In this document: piece by piece, positions 22,059-33,203 of the stretch
Layout of the letters: each line of letters opens with the position of its first letter
Position numbering within the stretch: position 1 is the stretch's first letter
DNA from: Larix kaempferi
Taxonomy: Eukaryota > Streptophyta > Pinopsida > Pinales > Pinaceae
Length of the DNA stretch: 64,000 bases
Direction: 5' to 3'
NCBI GenBank assembly: GCA_027924585.1
Contig: BSBM01000140.1
Location: 9,667,501-9,731,500, forward strand
Notes under the pieces: generated by a model
The model's input: only the letters and a program-made list of their open reading frames with translations
Database searches by the model: none
What the model was told of the DNA's origin: nothing
Made by a program: the position numbers and the translations under genes

Positions 22059-23100
22059 CCCAGAACCTTTTACTATATCATAGGTTTGATCATAAATCCC
22101 AAATATTTAAATCCTTCATTAAAAACTATGTGTTGAAAATGAAACATTTGTAAAAGATTTTGTTCCAACCTCTCATCAATACCAACGAAATAGATAGATG
22201 AATTTTCTAGATTAACTTCCATCCCTTTGGATTTGCAGTACATGCTTATTATGTTTTGCAATGTTGCACCTTCGGCCAGATTTCCAATAGTAAACAATAG
22301 CACATTATCAATAAACAATAAATGTATCAAAAAGTCATACATGCCTACCTTGATACCTTGTAAACTTCTGGTTCGCTTAGATTCCAAAATAGCTTGAATT
22401 AGTCCCTCCATGACTAGTAGGAATAGATAAGGGGAGAATGGACATCCTTGGTAGAGTCCCCTAGTTAGAGTGAAAAAGGAGGATGCATAACCATTAACTA
22501 ACACATCAAAAGAGACAAACATCATGCATCATATGATCCAATCAAATAGATTGAGTGTGAACCCATTCTAAATTAAAAGAAAACAAAGGTATAACCAAGA
22601 GGTCAAGTCATAAGCCTTCGAGAGATCAAGTTTGACCACCATAGCCCATAGCTTCTTTGTTTCCATGCTATAAAGCCCTTCTTATGCCACACCAATCTTC
22701 TCATGAATCTGACAACCTTCAAAAAATTTGAACTACTCCTGAGAAATCTCTTTAGAAAGTAGTTTTTTCAAACATACCACCAAGACTTTAGCAAAAAATT
22801 TGTATACATAGTTACACAGTGAGATTGACTTGAAATCTCCAAAATGCTTCATCTTATCTACTTTGGGGATTGGTGCAATGAATGTAGAGTTGAAATTTGG
22901 AAGGACTCTTCCTATCACCTAACATCTTCTACAACTCACAAAAGGTCATTACCAAGTAGATCAAAGAACCCAAGGAATAATTCAGTCATCCAACCATCAG
23001 TACCAAGGCTCTTTACTTTTTGTGAAGTGGAAAGAACCTCTAGAAGCTCATCCAAACTCACCTCATCATACATAGTTTCATTATCTTTCAGGTATACTAA
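22059..23100 (-). pseudogene. LINE reverse transcriptase (right half of split LINE)
   Basis: On the minus strand: DELLEVLSTSQKVKSLGTDG near 23040, FNSTFIAPIPKVDKMKHFGD at 22840-22900, then SLCNYVYKFFAKVL, and at 22073-22525 the palm (TRGLYQGCPFSPYLFLLVME). The active-site box is FIDN at 22304-22315 (FADD expected), followed by FKYLGFMIKP. The last block flows into the left half at 16422 once the gypsy element is ignored. Two frameshifts lie between the open pieces. Confidence 0.85.
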
Positions 23101-23374
23101 AAAAATCTCATGGTGTTTACCAAACAAGTTTTTACTTTTTATCATGTTGCATCTAGGGTCTCAATTCCTTGAAGGTCAAGCAAAAAATCATTAGAGATGG
23201 ACATTCTAATTAATCCACATGCTTCGTCATGTTTATTATCCCATTTCACTTTATTTAATGCAACAACTCTTATCCTAGAAATTCACAAAAATAGAAAAAT
23301 CGAGAAAAAAAATTATGCGTGCAGATACAGAAGTTCAAGATCTTGATCATTAATGGGACTGGGTCTTCATAAGT
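23101..23374 (-). pseudogene. Copia gag N-terminal fragment
   Basis: The minus strand reads RMSISNDFLLDLQGIETLDA and KNLFGKHHEIF, matching the gag of the complete copia near 9900-10020. It is joined at about 23100 to LINE sequence inside a single open frame, an apparent insertion junction. It is probably the 5' part of the element whose RT remains at 15314-15700. Confidence 0.75.
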
Positions 23375-23386
23375 GCTCTGATATCA
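23375..23386 (-). promoter_or_regulatory. Primer binding site
   Basis: The minus strand reads TGATATCAGAGC, one base away from the iMet site, directly beside the LTR start. Confidence 0.75.
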
Positions 23387-23810
23387 TGTTTGAATAAAAC
23401 AAATTATTTCCACACAAGTCGAACACCTCAATCAATTCCTCACATAGACAAATCACATATCAACACACTAATGTATTACATGGTTAAAACCCTCGAAGAG
23501 GTAAACAATCCATGACCCCAACCAACGTGGCCAGTTGAGGCAATATATTAATATATAAAAAAATATTTTATAAACGGGATTCTCATAATCGATCATCGAA
23601 AAATGGCTCTCAATGCTCTTTAAATATAGATCATGGACAAATCAGGTGTTAATGCAGGGATTAGTAAAATCGCTAAGATCAAGGGGAATATGAAGCATCA
23701 TTTCACTTTATGTATAGAACATATCAGGGCCATCGGATGACATACAAATACATACTAATGCACTAAAAAAATGCACTTGACCTAAAGACACATTAAACCA
23801 AATTGATCTC
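23387..23810 (-). repeat. Old copia 5' LTR, truncated
   Basis: It is recognisably related to the 458-bp copia LTR (shared TCATAATCGATCA, CTTTAAATA and GATCATGGAC words) but much more diverged. The LTR's outer end is missing: at 23811 the next element begins. Confidence 0.75.
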
Positions 23811-24050
23811 TGTCAGGTGCCTAATTGGGGAAATAGGCAATTATGCACAAAGACAGAAAATATAAGCATCAAATCACACTAATTCTCATTAATTAATTGT
23901 ACATATATACAAGAGAATTGCCCCTTGGGTTTCAGATTCCCAAGTGGACTCTTGGACTCCCAGGTGACCCTTGGTCTTCCCTAGACTTATGGTCTTCTTT
24001 GCACGTGAATGGTGCACAATTATCCTAACACCAATGATTAGGATCCAACA
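23811..24050 (-). repeat. 3' LTR (240 bp) of the 23811 element
   Basis: TG...CA ends, and the first 58 bases match 28807-28864 with few differences. Confidence 0.75.
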
Positions 24051-24129
24051 AATCCCCCCTTAATCCGAAGAGTGTATATGAGTCCAAGAAAAAGAAGAGA
24101 GTTGAATAATTAGAAGTGGATAGCTACCA

Positions 24130-24525
24130 CCTGCTGAACATTTCCATCTTGACAATCCTTTACCAAGAAAATTAGTTGTAAGCTTGCACTGGCTTCTGCT
24201 AAATACAAGTGCTCTCTGAAGGGATGGGCTTGGCTCACCACCAACTGAAAGGGGCTAGCAGAAGCTAAAATATTCTACTATGTGTGTGGTTTAAGGCTGA
24301 CTACAAACTTTGGAGCTTGACGAAAACACTCGCTCAAAGGTTCTTTGGAACTTGCTCGAAGGCTCAGAGGTTCTGTTTGGAATGGTGGTTTTGGGATAAA
24401 CACAAACCAACTGGAGAGCTGAAAACAGGAAGTGAGCAGGAACATTTCCAACTTGACAATATTTTGCCAAGAAATTTATCTAGAAGCTTGCACTAGCTTC
24501 TGCTAAATGAAGGTGCTCTCGATAC
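24130..24525 (-). repeat. Direct repeat, about 90 bp, 304 bp apart
   Basis: Copies near 24130-24222 and 24434-24525 share GAACATTTCCA, CTTGACAAT, AAGCTTGCACT and CTTCTGCTAAAT. They lie between the gag remnant and the 3' LTR. Confidence 0.75.
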
Positions 24526-24794
24526 TAGTGTTTTTAGGATGACCACCAACTCTGGAGCTCAGTCGAACATATATTTTCACAGGATTTCTTGTCTCGGCTC
24601 ACTTATACTCGCTCGCTTTTTATTGATGGTATTCATTCCCCCTTGACATGAACAATGTGATGAGAGGGTATTCTCCTGGTGTCACAACTAGACACAAAAC
24701 ACATGAGTACTTGATGTCATGGTTCTCTTATGTCTTCATGATACATTCATCTCTAGCATCTCTTAATCTGGTGGCCTCCCAAACTCCCTATGGC

Positions 24795-25331
24795 TCAGGC
24801 TCGTTTGATGTGACTTACTTGAGGAAGGTTGTGAGTGTTTGTTGTCAGAGGGACAAAGCTTCGAAACTTGAATCCTGATGTCATTTCCCCCCTGTCAGGT
24901 ACAAAGTAAGAAGAAGTACAATATTTTGTTGCAAGTTTCACTTTTGCAGGTTTCTTTAGCTTCACACATCGATATGAAGAATAGTTGTGATTCCCGCAAT
25001 GCTGACAAGGATGAAGATCAAAACACTGATCTTTCATATGGACAACCCTGTCACAATGTTGGCATATGGAACTCTGAATAGGTTTTACATCTGACATAAT
25101 TTCACTATTTTCTGGCAGCTGATAGGAATCATCTTCAAACAAAGGGTTATTCTGAACAAGCACTAGTTCAGAATGTTGATTCTTTTGTTGTGCATCTTCT
25201 TCTTTTGCTTTCAAATTCTGCAGTTGATTGATATTATTTTGGAGTGTGTCTTTGTTGATTGTGATTGAGTCATCTACAACTATATGTACTAGAGTGTTCA
25301 ACAACTCTAATGTTTCTTTTGTATTAGACAT
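24795..25331 (-). CDS. Gag remnant with two zinc knuckles (178 aa)
   Basis: An open frame of 178 codons from ATG 25331 (MSNTKETLELLNTL). Residues 1-90 are hydrophilic and possibly helical. Near residues 89-116 there is one CX2CX4HX4C knuckle (CQHCDRVVHMKDQC) followed at once by a second in which the histidine is tyrosine (CQHCGNHNYSSYRC). The rest is basic. Plant copia gags carry such double knuckles before the protease, but no DSGA motif or integrase follows. It may be a gag relic that stayed open or a short protein kept by a non-autonomous family. The start choice is simply the first ATG. Confidence 0.6.
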   Translation of the reverse strand: MSNTKETLELLNTLVHIVVDDSITINKDTLQNNINQLQNLKAKEEDAQQKNQHSELVLVQNNPLFEDDSYQLPENSEIMSDVKPIQSSICQHCDRVVHMKDQCFDLHPCQHCGNHNYSSYRCVKLKKPAKVKLATKYCTSSYFVPDRGEMTSGFKFRSFVPLTTNTHNLPQVSHIKRA

Positions 25332-28300
25332 GGTGAGGACAGTTTGAGGCCTCCTTGTGCAAGTAGGACCAAGTAAAATGACTCAATCAAATTGAGGGCT
25401 TCTTGCAACTCCGCCCTTTACAAGCAATATTTCAGCAGATTCAAACTTAGAAAGTGAGGGATGTCGGTCTTAGCTTAAAATGCACTCACATACAAGGTAC
25501 AATTCAACTTAACTTTAGTTTTGGTATTGTACAAAAACACATATGAAGGTACCAAACCAAACACTAGAACTTACAAACAAAACACATTTGCAAGTTACAT
25601 TTATGGTTTTTGAATTGAGGAATATGTTATACCTTAATGTTGTGGATCTAATTCTGAAATTTCTCTTCTTTTGGAGCAGCTGTAGCAACAGCTACAATTT
25701 TGCTTGACTTCAAACATGTTTCAAATCTTCTCCGGCTGCAATTTATCTTTGACAATGCTTGACACTTGTAATTTATCTTTGACAATGCTTGACACTTGTA
25801 GGATAACTGATGGCTAGAAAAGAGTTGTTAATATTGCATATACACAGTGAATTTCAAGAAACTATATGCACTATGCAGGCCTGCATACACATTCTGCAGC
25901 ACAATTTTAATTCTACAACAGTTTGCCAATTCAATTTGCAACACCATTAAAATCAATTCTGCAGCACTATTAAAAAAACAATTATGTGCAGCGCTTAAAA
26001 CAATTCTGCAGGAGCACATAATTTTGCAGCACACAATAAGCTTCACTCACACATTGAATTCACAACACAACCTAGGTTTTGATGAGGTCATAGTCTCAAA
26101 ACTTCATTTAGCAACAATAATCTTCATGGTCTCAACTCCAATCATCACAAAAATAAAATGAAACCTCTCCAACGCAATCTCCAGGCGGTCTTTTGCAACA
26201 ATACATTATTAAACTTTCAAAAAATTAATACCAGCACTTGTAGTTGTGCTCTTTGGTGAGATTTCTACACGATGTATGAAATATTTGCACACAGTGATAT
26301 ACCTCTGTATCCACTATGTTATTTCTTCAACAAAGCATAATCCCTTAGACTTTTAAACATTTACTTTCTTCAAAAGAAAAGAGAGGATGAGTGAAAAGCT
26401 CAAACCATCTTAGATGCAGTCATTCTTAGGCCTTCTTTACACAATTACATGTTACATTTGGGAGTTAGTCTTCAAGAACATACTCTCACGCATGGATGTA
26501 GATCAAAACATGAGGCAACCCATGGCTCTTCAAGTCACAGGAAACCAAGGTATGGCATAAAGAAGTAGTCCACAATCCACCATAGCACAACTCTTCGAAC
26601 CATATTGCTGCAAACTCTCCAAGATGTATTGCAGTAGGTCTTCAAATGGACTGATACCACAACAACAATTAGTCAGCAGATAATATATGCACCAATATCA
26701 TCTTGAAGATGCACTCATGGATTCTTCATGGTGGTCTTCAAAAGGATCACAGCTCTCAATCTTCATATGAGAACTCAGATAGAGTATGTAGTCACCATCT
26801 TGCCAACATTATTTCCACTCACTTGGATTCTACACAACCATGAGGGCACTAGAAAAACGTGCCTTTCACGTAGCACATTGCAACGATCTTCAGTCTTCAC
26901 AATAGAGAAATCATCACAGTCTTGATCATGGAGAGAACACAGAACTCTTTGAATAAACACCACTGCCATCAACAATACTCACTTCGACGTACGGCTGGAT
27001 TTCAGCTTCAAAGAATATCAGAGTTACAGTCTACACGTGAATGGAATGACGCATATATTGTCTCGTACACCACCCAAAAATGGTCATCAATGCATCAAAC
27101 TTCTTGAAATGAGTAGATGGCTCTACTTTGGTGCCAAGGCCAATACATAGTCACGAATGCAAGGTTACTAAGTCCTCAGAAGTCCATTCACACAGTTATG
27201 TAGCATTCATCCATAACAAACTTGGGGAGTCTGAACCACGTGAAGAGCCATAACCCATTAACTTTAAAAGGGCCTAACATCAATGATAAGTTATCTTTCT
27301 AAAAACATACATGCATATATGCTTTACTCAAAGGAGAGGAACTAACACCAGAGAAAGCCTTCACGATACTAGCAGAGAGAGAGAGTTGTGATAATGGTGA
27401 AGTTACGAATGTAGTCATAAGCATGTTCACATCCTAGATATGAGAGAGCTCACCAGTCCACGCAGGTATGAGAGGGAATCTTATAATGCAGAATCAAAAT
27501 ATTGCATTCCCCAATACAATGGCACTCACATAGACCATACAGCAAAAAATGAGGCGCTAGATCATCTCCACATCGTCAAACAACAATCTTTACGCAGTTC
27601 TTCAAAGAAAATGAAGGCACACAACTCCATAGCTTAAAATATGAAAACACAACTTCAATAGATAGAGCCCACGCTGAAGGTGAATGCAGCTTCAATAGAT
27701 AGGATGATAATGAGAATGAAACATTTAAGAAAAACTAGGTTTCTGGCCTGGATAAAAACATGCAGAAGAAAGCATTCATTATGAACATACTTCTTAGAGG
27801 CGCACTGGACTCTCAACGCATTAAAAAACTGTGATATCTGAGAAGTAGGAGTGACACAAGTCGCGAGAAGTGGTCAATCATACACTCCAATCCAAGATTT
27901 AAAACTTCAACGCACTCCATAACAACGTTCAATGGGAATAACGCGTTGAGAGGGGTTCCCTTGAAAAGCTAGGATTCACACTAGTTTCTCATGGTAAAGA
28001 GCCCATACACCAGCTTTCTACGATGCAGCTCTTCAAAACATGACTCCAATATTTAGACTTCAAATGGTAGCACCAGATCGTGACTGCACATTTTAGTAAT
28101 ATTCTCCAGTCATAGCTGCTACGTAGGCACATGCTACAGCTCTAGGTTGCAACAACAAAGTTTTAATCTTTAGAATCCACCCACACACCAAAATTACGGT
28201 TTTCGATAGCCTCACGGTCTACGGAATTCGCAACAGTGAAATCGCAACAGTGCAGCAGAGGGATTCCATAGCTTCAGTCTTCAAATGGGCTCACGTTCCC

Positions 28301-28787
28301 ACTCTCAACGCAGCTTCACGATGTTCTGATGAAAACTAGGATAGAGTACGAAGTCGCCATATTGAATTTGCAGCACTCCAATATTCACAGAAAGCTCACA
28401 CACAATGAATGTAGAGAGAGCTAGCCCAACGGTTATGGTAGGAATAACGCTTTGAGGAGAAACGCCACAATGCCAAAGCACCGAGAGTCAAGAATCTAAT
28501 GGAAGATTCGATGCATACATTGCAGGCATGCAGAATGGCGAGCAAGAGGCAAAGAAACGTCTTTGAAATATGGAAAATGGAAAGACCGAAAGCAGAGGAG
28601 TGCATTATTGATGAGAAAATGATAAGGTTAGGTGCTCGCAGACAACTTAGGACGTAGAGAGAAACAGGTAGGAGGGCGCAGAATTAATTTAATTAATCTG
28701 CCAGGCAGAATATGGCAGGATTCTGAGAGCACAGGAAGAACGCGGGTCTGAGTAAGATAGAGGACAGACTAAAAGGTCAAAACCTGG
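25332..28787 (-). other. Long non-coding leader of the 23811 element
   Basis: 3.4 kb with no domain on either strand. It has an exact 30-bp tandem duplication (25741-25800), CTGCAGCAC-type repeats near 25890-26030, and diverged internal copies (GAGTATGTAGTCACCATCTTG-like at 26780 and GAGTACGAAGTCGCCAT at 28346). Plus-strand short frames here look like chance openings. Confidence 0.55.
25741..25800. repeat. Perfect 30-bp tandem duplication
   Basis: The unit ATTTATCTTTGACAATGCTT... occurs twice with no mismatch, so it is recent compared with the surrounding decay. Confidence 0.95.
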
Positions 28788-28799
28788 GCTCTGATACCA
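28788..28799 (-). promoter_or_regulatory. Primer binding site (iMet type)
   Basis: TGGTATCAGAGC on the minus strand, 7 bp inside the truncated LTR. Confidence 0.85.
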
Positions 28800-28912
28800 C
28801 TGCCACTGTTAGGTGCCTCATTGGGGCAGATAGGTAATCATGCACAAAGACAGAAAATATAAGCGTGGCAACTCAACGCGATACACAACTAGTCCAACTA
28901 TTTCCAAAATTT

Positions 28913-29023
28913 CAAATGACCAAAATCAAGTTGACAACTTTGTCCTCTCTAAAAAATTGAATAATAGTCAAATGGCCAAAATCTAGTTGACAACTTTGTC
29001 CTCTCTAAAAATTGAATAATACT
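28913..29023. repeat. 56-bp tandem duplication
   Basis: Two near-identical units containing GTTGACAACTTTGTCCTCTC and TTGAATAATA. It lies just outside the truncated LTR. Confidence 0.85.
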
Positions 29024-29039
29024 CTTATTAGGCATAATA

Positions 29040-30000
29040 TAAATAAAAACCTCTTCTCTAGCATTATAACTTCTTTCAGTTCTATGTGCATTAGCCTCGA
29101 ATCCTCTTCCTATCTCGTGCTACCTTTAATTGTTGTCTAATCTTAATCACCTTATATTCCATTTCTTGAATCAATCTTGGCCCTATGATTACTCATCCTT
29201 CTATCCTATCCCAACTCAATAATGTCCTATGTGACCTTCCAAACAAATCCTGATAAGGTGGCATTCTTATTGAGCCGTGGTAATTGTTGTTATAGGAAAA
29301 CTCCACCAATGGTAAGTACTTTTATCAATGGGTGTGTTGATCGATAACATACATCCTAAGCATGTCCTTCATTCTTAATTATTTCTTTCTATATTCCCGT
29401 TTATCTCATAATGATAATATGTTCTTAAGTTTAATTGAGTCCTTAATGATAAGTGTAAACTTATCCAAAACCTAGATGTGAACCAAGAGTCTCTACTTGA
29501 GATGATCTTCTTAGGAAACCCATGAAGGAAAACAATATCACTTATAAATGCCCTTTCCACTTCCATGACATCATAAGTTTCCTTGAATAGAATAAAATTA
29601 GTACTTTTGGTTAGCTTATCAACTGCGACAAAATGGTATTATGTCATTAATATGTGAGGGGAAATATTACGAGGAAATCCATGGAAATGACTTCCCAGTA
29701 GGACATAGGAATTTAATATGGTTTCAAGAGGCTTGTCGAGCAGCACAATGATTGGATTTTACCTACTTGCATTCACGGAACTTAGCAGAGAATTGGAATA
29801 CATAACACTTCATGCCTACCCAAAGGGAGAGCTTCTTCATGTCTGCATACATCCTCTTCACACTAGGATGTGCAGAATTAAGTGCTCTATGGGATTCCTT
29901 GAGGATAGTGCTTCTAATATATTTTTCCTCTAGGATGTAGCTCCTCCCTTTAAATCACAACATTCCATCCGCCTCAAGGACATACCCCTCAAACTAAGGT
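29040..30000 (-). pseudogene. Ty3/gypsy integrase relic
   Basis: Minus strand: an H2C2-type finger region (ALNSAHPSVKRMYADMKK) near 29850, the core at 29375-29566 (AFISDIVFLHGFPKKIIS, then SRDSWFTSRFW for the second-aspartate block), and the C-terminal part near 29200-29300 (PLVEFSYNNNYHGSIRMPPY, then GRSHRTLLSWDR). Frameshifts and stops separate them. Confidence 0.85.
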
Positions 30001-30199
30001 TATAATTGCCTCCCATTATAAACTGTGGATGTAACCTTTAAGTTCCATGTATATCCAAGAAGGTGTCCTACCACTCACTCTCTTAAATTGACCTTTACAA
30101 GTACTAAGTATAATATCCTTGGTATTCTTCCCAGATCATCAACCACTACATTCTCCATTATTTTTATGTACAAAATTCCAAACTCGTAGTAACTCATAA

Positions 30200-30560
30200 A
30201 TTAACTCCATCGCCCTTACCCAACATTTAGATCCCTCTGCACAAACAGATACTTCAATTTTTCATATTTAGACTTTAACACAAAGCCTTGCTCTGTAAGA
30301 TCATGGCTCCAAGTCTTTATTGCTGCACATCATTGCTTCTAACTTTAAATTGTGTGTGGTGCGAATATCCTCACGAGTCTTTAGTTTCCTTGGCATATAA
30401 GTCCTTACTCCACCATATTGCATTAACAAAGAACCCAATGCCCTCTTTGACGCATCCATGCAAATTGTAAATTCCTTTTCCATATCAGGAACACGTAGTA
30501 GTGGTACATATGCTAGTAATCATTTAATCTCAATGCAACATCGCATTCCTTGGTCCAATC
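30200..30560 (-). pseudogene. Ty3/gypsy RNase H relic
   Basis: The frame at 30301-30483 reads FTICMDASKRALGSLLMQYG and YMPRKLKTRE. These are the first catalytic aspartate block and the ASRKL-like block of gypsy RNase H. Confidence 0.85.
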
Positions 30561-31480
30561 ATACTTGATTCCCTTGCATTGCAAAGTAGTGATGAGTTTT
30601 CCAATCATTTAGAATCCCTCCACAAGCCTTCAATAGTACCTAACTAAACCCATGAATATTCACACTTCATGAGAATTGCTTATCACTGACCACTCCATGA
30701 TGGCCTTCACCTTTTTAAAGTCCGCTGAAATTCCTTCCCTTGAAATAATATGACTATGATAGTGAATCTCCTTATGGAATAAAGAACACTCAGACAAATT
30801 ACCATACAAATTGTGTTCTCTTAAGCATTACAACACTAACTGCAAGTCCTCCTCATGCCCCTTCTTGTTCTTAGAATAGATTAAAATACCATCTAATAAG
30901 ACCTACACAAAGTGATCGAAGTACTTTTGGAATACACAATCCATGAGACTCATGAATACAGTTGATGCATTGGTCAAAGAAAATGGAACCACTATAAAAT
31001 CATAGTACCCAAACAGTGTCTGGAATGGGGTTTTAGGTTTATTACCATCCTTAATTCTAATTTGGAAATAACTTAATCACAAATAAATATTTGATAAGGC
31101 TATCTCCCCTTTCATATGAGTGAAGAGATCATCAATTCAATGTTGAGGGAACCTATTCTTCACTGCGGATTTGTTCAAATATATGTAATCTATGCATAGT
31201 CACAAATAACCATCCTTTTCCTTAACAAATATTACCAGTGACCAAGGTGAAACATTAGGTCTAATAAGTCCTAGGTCCAATAACTCTTTCAACTAGATTT
31301 GCAACTCACAAAGATCTGGAACCATCATCATATAATGTGTGTTGGATATTGGCTATAAGCTTGGTTTTTACTCAATAGTAAACTCAAGTTCTCTTTTCAA
31401 AGGTAACCCTAGAAACTCCTTAGAAAATACACCCACAAATTCTAGTAACATAGGGTACTGAACTAAAGAGGGTCCCTTTT
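30561..31480 (-). pseudogene. Ty3/gypsy reverse transcriptase relic
   Basis: Minus strand in several frames: [18 protein letters not shown], a CIDYIYLNKSAVKNRFP block, FGYYDFIVVPFSLTNAS. The box LLDG at 30888-30899 stands where YIDD is expected. REHNLYGNLSECSLF and FMGLVRYYRRL-like blocks follow. Its order relative to the protease, RNase H and integrase relics fits one minus-strand pol. Confidence 0.85.
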
Positions 31481-31990
31481 CTCCACGTACTGCCTCTACT
31501 ATGTACAACTAAAATACTTTCCTTATGCAACACCTTAATTTCATCATTGAGATGAAACATAGGAACGCCTTCCTCCTAATATCATGGATCTAAATTATTC
31601 TTCCTTCATCATCTAAACCAAGCACTCTCTTCCCATAATAGTCTAAGAAATATTGATGAGCCTCTAGCCAATCCATACGAATAATGATATCATAAGCACC
31701 TAATGCAGTGGCATGCACTCTTATCCTAGTTGTACACACCTCTAGGTCTACAAAACACTCTTCAAAACTAGGTCATGTTGCTTTCTTTACCCTCGAATCC
31801 ATTTCAAGCAGTTTAAAATCATCATGTTCATAGGCTTCCAACCCACATTTATCTAATGAAAATGGGGAAGTGAAACTATCTTTTGCACTAGGATCAAATA
31901 AGATTTTAAGCTTAACATTGTTTATTTTACCTTAAGACTCCACCATATCCAAGTTTCCAAAGTGAGATACAACTACCTCTCCAAGTTTCC
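31481..31990 (-). pseudogene. Ty3/gypsy protease relic
   Basis: The minus strand gives ILFDPSAKDSFTSPFSLDKC, followed by VHATALGAYDIIIRMDWLEA and KRVLGLDDEGR. These are typical blocks between the gypsy protease active site and RT. The catalytic DSGA reads DPSA here. A gag upstream would lie beyond 32114, where the next element has inserted. Confidence 0.75.
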
Positions 31991-32399
31991 CCACTATTTT
32001 AAAGCATTGTCTCTAAGTTAGCCTAGATGAATATCTTGTATTTTAAGGTGGATGCATACTATCTCAAGGTAAAAACCCTCATCGTTCTCTCTATCTAAGC
32101 CAAGGCATGCCCCTTGTTAACACCTATTATGGTTTCCACCAGGGAAGGTAGAGGAAATCCCCCACCAAAGCCCCAAGGTCACCCATCGACCTACTGCACC
32201 AAATAAAGAGTCAGGAAACCCAAAAATAGCTAAGTGTCGAGCGAATCCAAGCTATATGACCGAGCTGCAGTAAGATAATGAGAAAAACAAGGCAACAGGG
32301 CTCTTCCATAGAAAAAACTAGCAATAAAGGCTTCTTCCGCAACCAAAGAAGATTCAATGGCTAGGATTGAATGGCAGGATCAGATCAATGGTTGAAAAT

Positions 32400-32895
32400 G
32401 CGCAAGAGGGTTTCCGAGTTCCGAGTTCCGCATCCTGCATTGCAGATTGCGGATTGCGGAACAACAATTTTTCGAGGATATAAAACACAGGGTTTCTGAT
32501 TCCCGCAATCCGCAATGCGGAAAAGCAACCTTCCAAGCAGAGAAAAAGTGAGTTTCTGAATCCCGCATTGCGGATTGCAGAAAGGCCATTTTCCAAGGGG
32601 GCGAAAAAGTGAGTTTCTGAATCCCGCATTCCGCATTGCGGATTGTGGAAAGGTCATTTTTCAGGAACGCAAAAAGTAAGTTTCTGAATCCCGCATCCCG
32701 CATTGCGGATTGCGGATTGCGGAAGGACAATTTTTTGGCATGCATAAAATCGAGTTTCTAAATCCCGCATCCCAAATTGTGGATTACGGATTGCGGAAAG
32801 GTCAATTTTCAGAAAGCACAAAATGGAGATTATGAAACCCCTAGTCTGCATTGCGGATTGTGGATTATGGAAAGGTAATTGCGGATCGAAAGAAT
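32400..32895 (+). repeat. Hairpin-forming minisatellite in 5' LTR
   Basis: About seven units of 60-80 bp, starting near 32409, 32490, 32553, 32614, 32681, 32755 and 32829. A typical unit is TTTCTGAATCCCGCAT, a core TCCGCATTGCGGA, then GGAAAGG and an A-rich tail. The core is an inverted repeat (TCCGC-ATT-GCGGA), extendable to GCA/TGC across a T-T mismatch, so each unit can fold on either strand. Confidence 0.9.
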
Positions 32896-33193
32896 TTTTG
32901 CAAAGCAAATCACAGCCGCAGGGAATGAAGATTTTCACAGAAAAATGGCGCATTTGAGAGCGGCGAGGGGGTATGTTTTAGTTACTTGTCCTAATCAACC
33001 TAAAACGGCTTGATTCGAAGGATGAGCAGGCGGCTTTCGTGGCTCAATGGTGCACCGCCAGCGCAAATGATTCCCTTCCTCTGTGCATGACAGAATCAGA
33101 GGTTGTTTATTCAGGCGACCCAACTTGAGTGGCCTCATCATTACCAGTCTGAGTTTGTTCTGAATCAGTTAATATATTTTTATGGTTTGTAAG

Positions 33194-33203
33194 CCTATAA
33201 AGG
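33194..33203 (+). promoter_or_regulatory. Candidate TATA box in the 5' LTR
   Basis: CCTATAAAGG, preserved in the right LTR at 42187-42196. It lies 0.72 kb before the LTR end, downstream of the minisatellite. Confidence 0.55.

Larger units (their letters stand above)
23811..28864 (-). mobile_element. Non-autonomous copia-type element with a zinc-knuckle gag remnant
   Basis: The left LTR 23811-24050 starts TGTCAGGTGCC and ends GGATCCAACA, followed by a purine tract (TAAGGGGGGATT, minus strand) at 24051-24062. On the right, PBS (28788-28799) and the first 58 bp of the other LTR (28807-28864, TGTTAGGTGCC) survive; the rest is cut off. Between them only one frame is recognisable (24795-25331). 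RT, integrase and RNase H are not detected, and about 3.4 kb of non-coding leader lies between PBS and that frame. Confidence 0.8.

Noticed and set aside
32400-32895. CRISPR-like repeat array
   Set aside because: The units are tandem with variable length and no unique spacers, and they sit in LTRs of a eukaryotic element.
32354-32953. Minus-strand frames across the LTR minisatellite
   Set aside because: They are open only because the repeat lacks stops in those frames; the peptide is a reading of the hairpin repeat.
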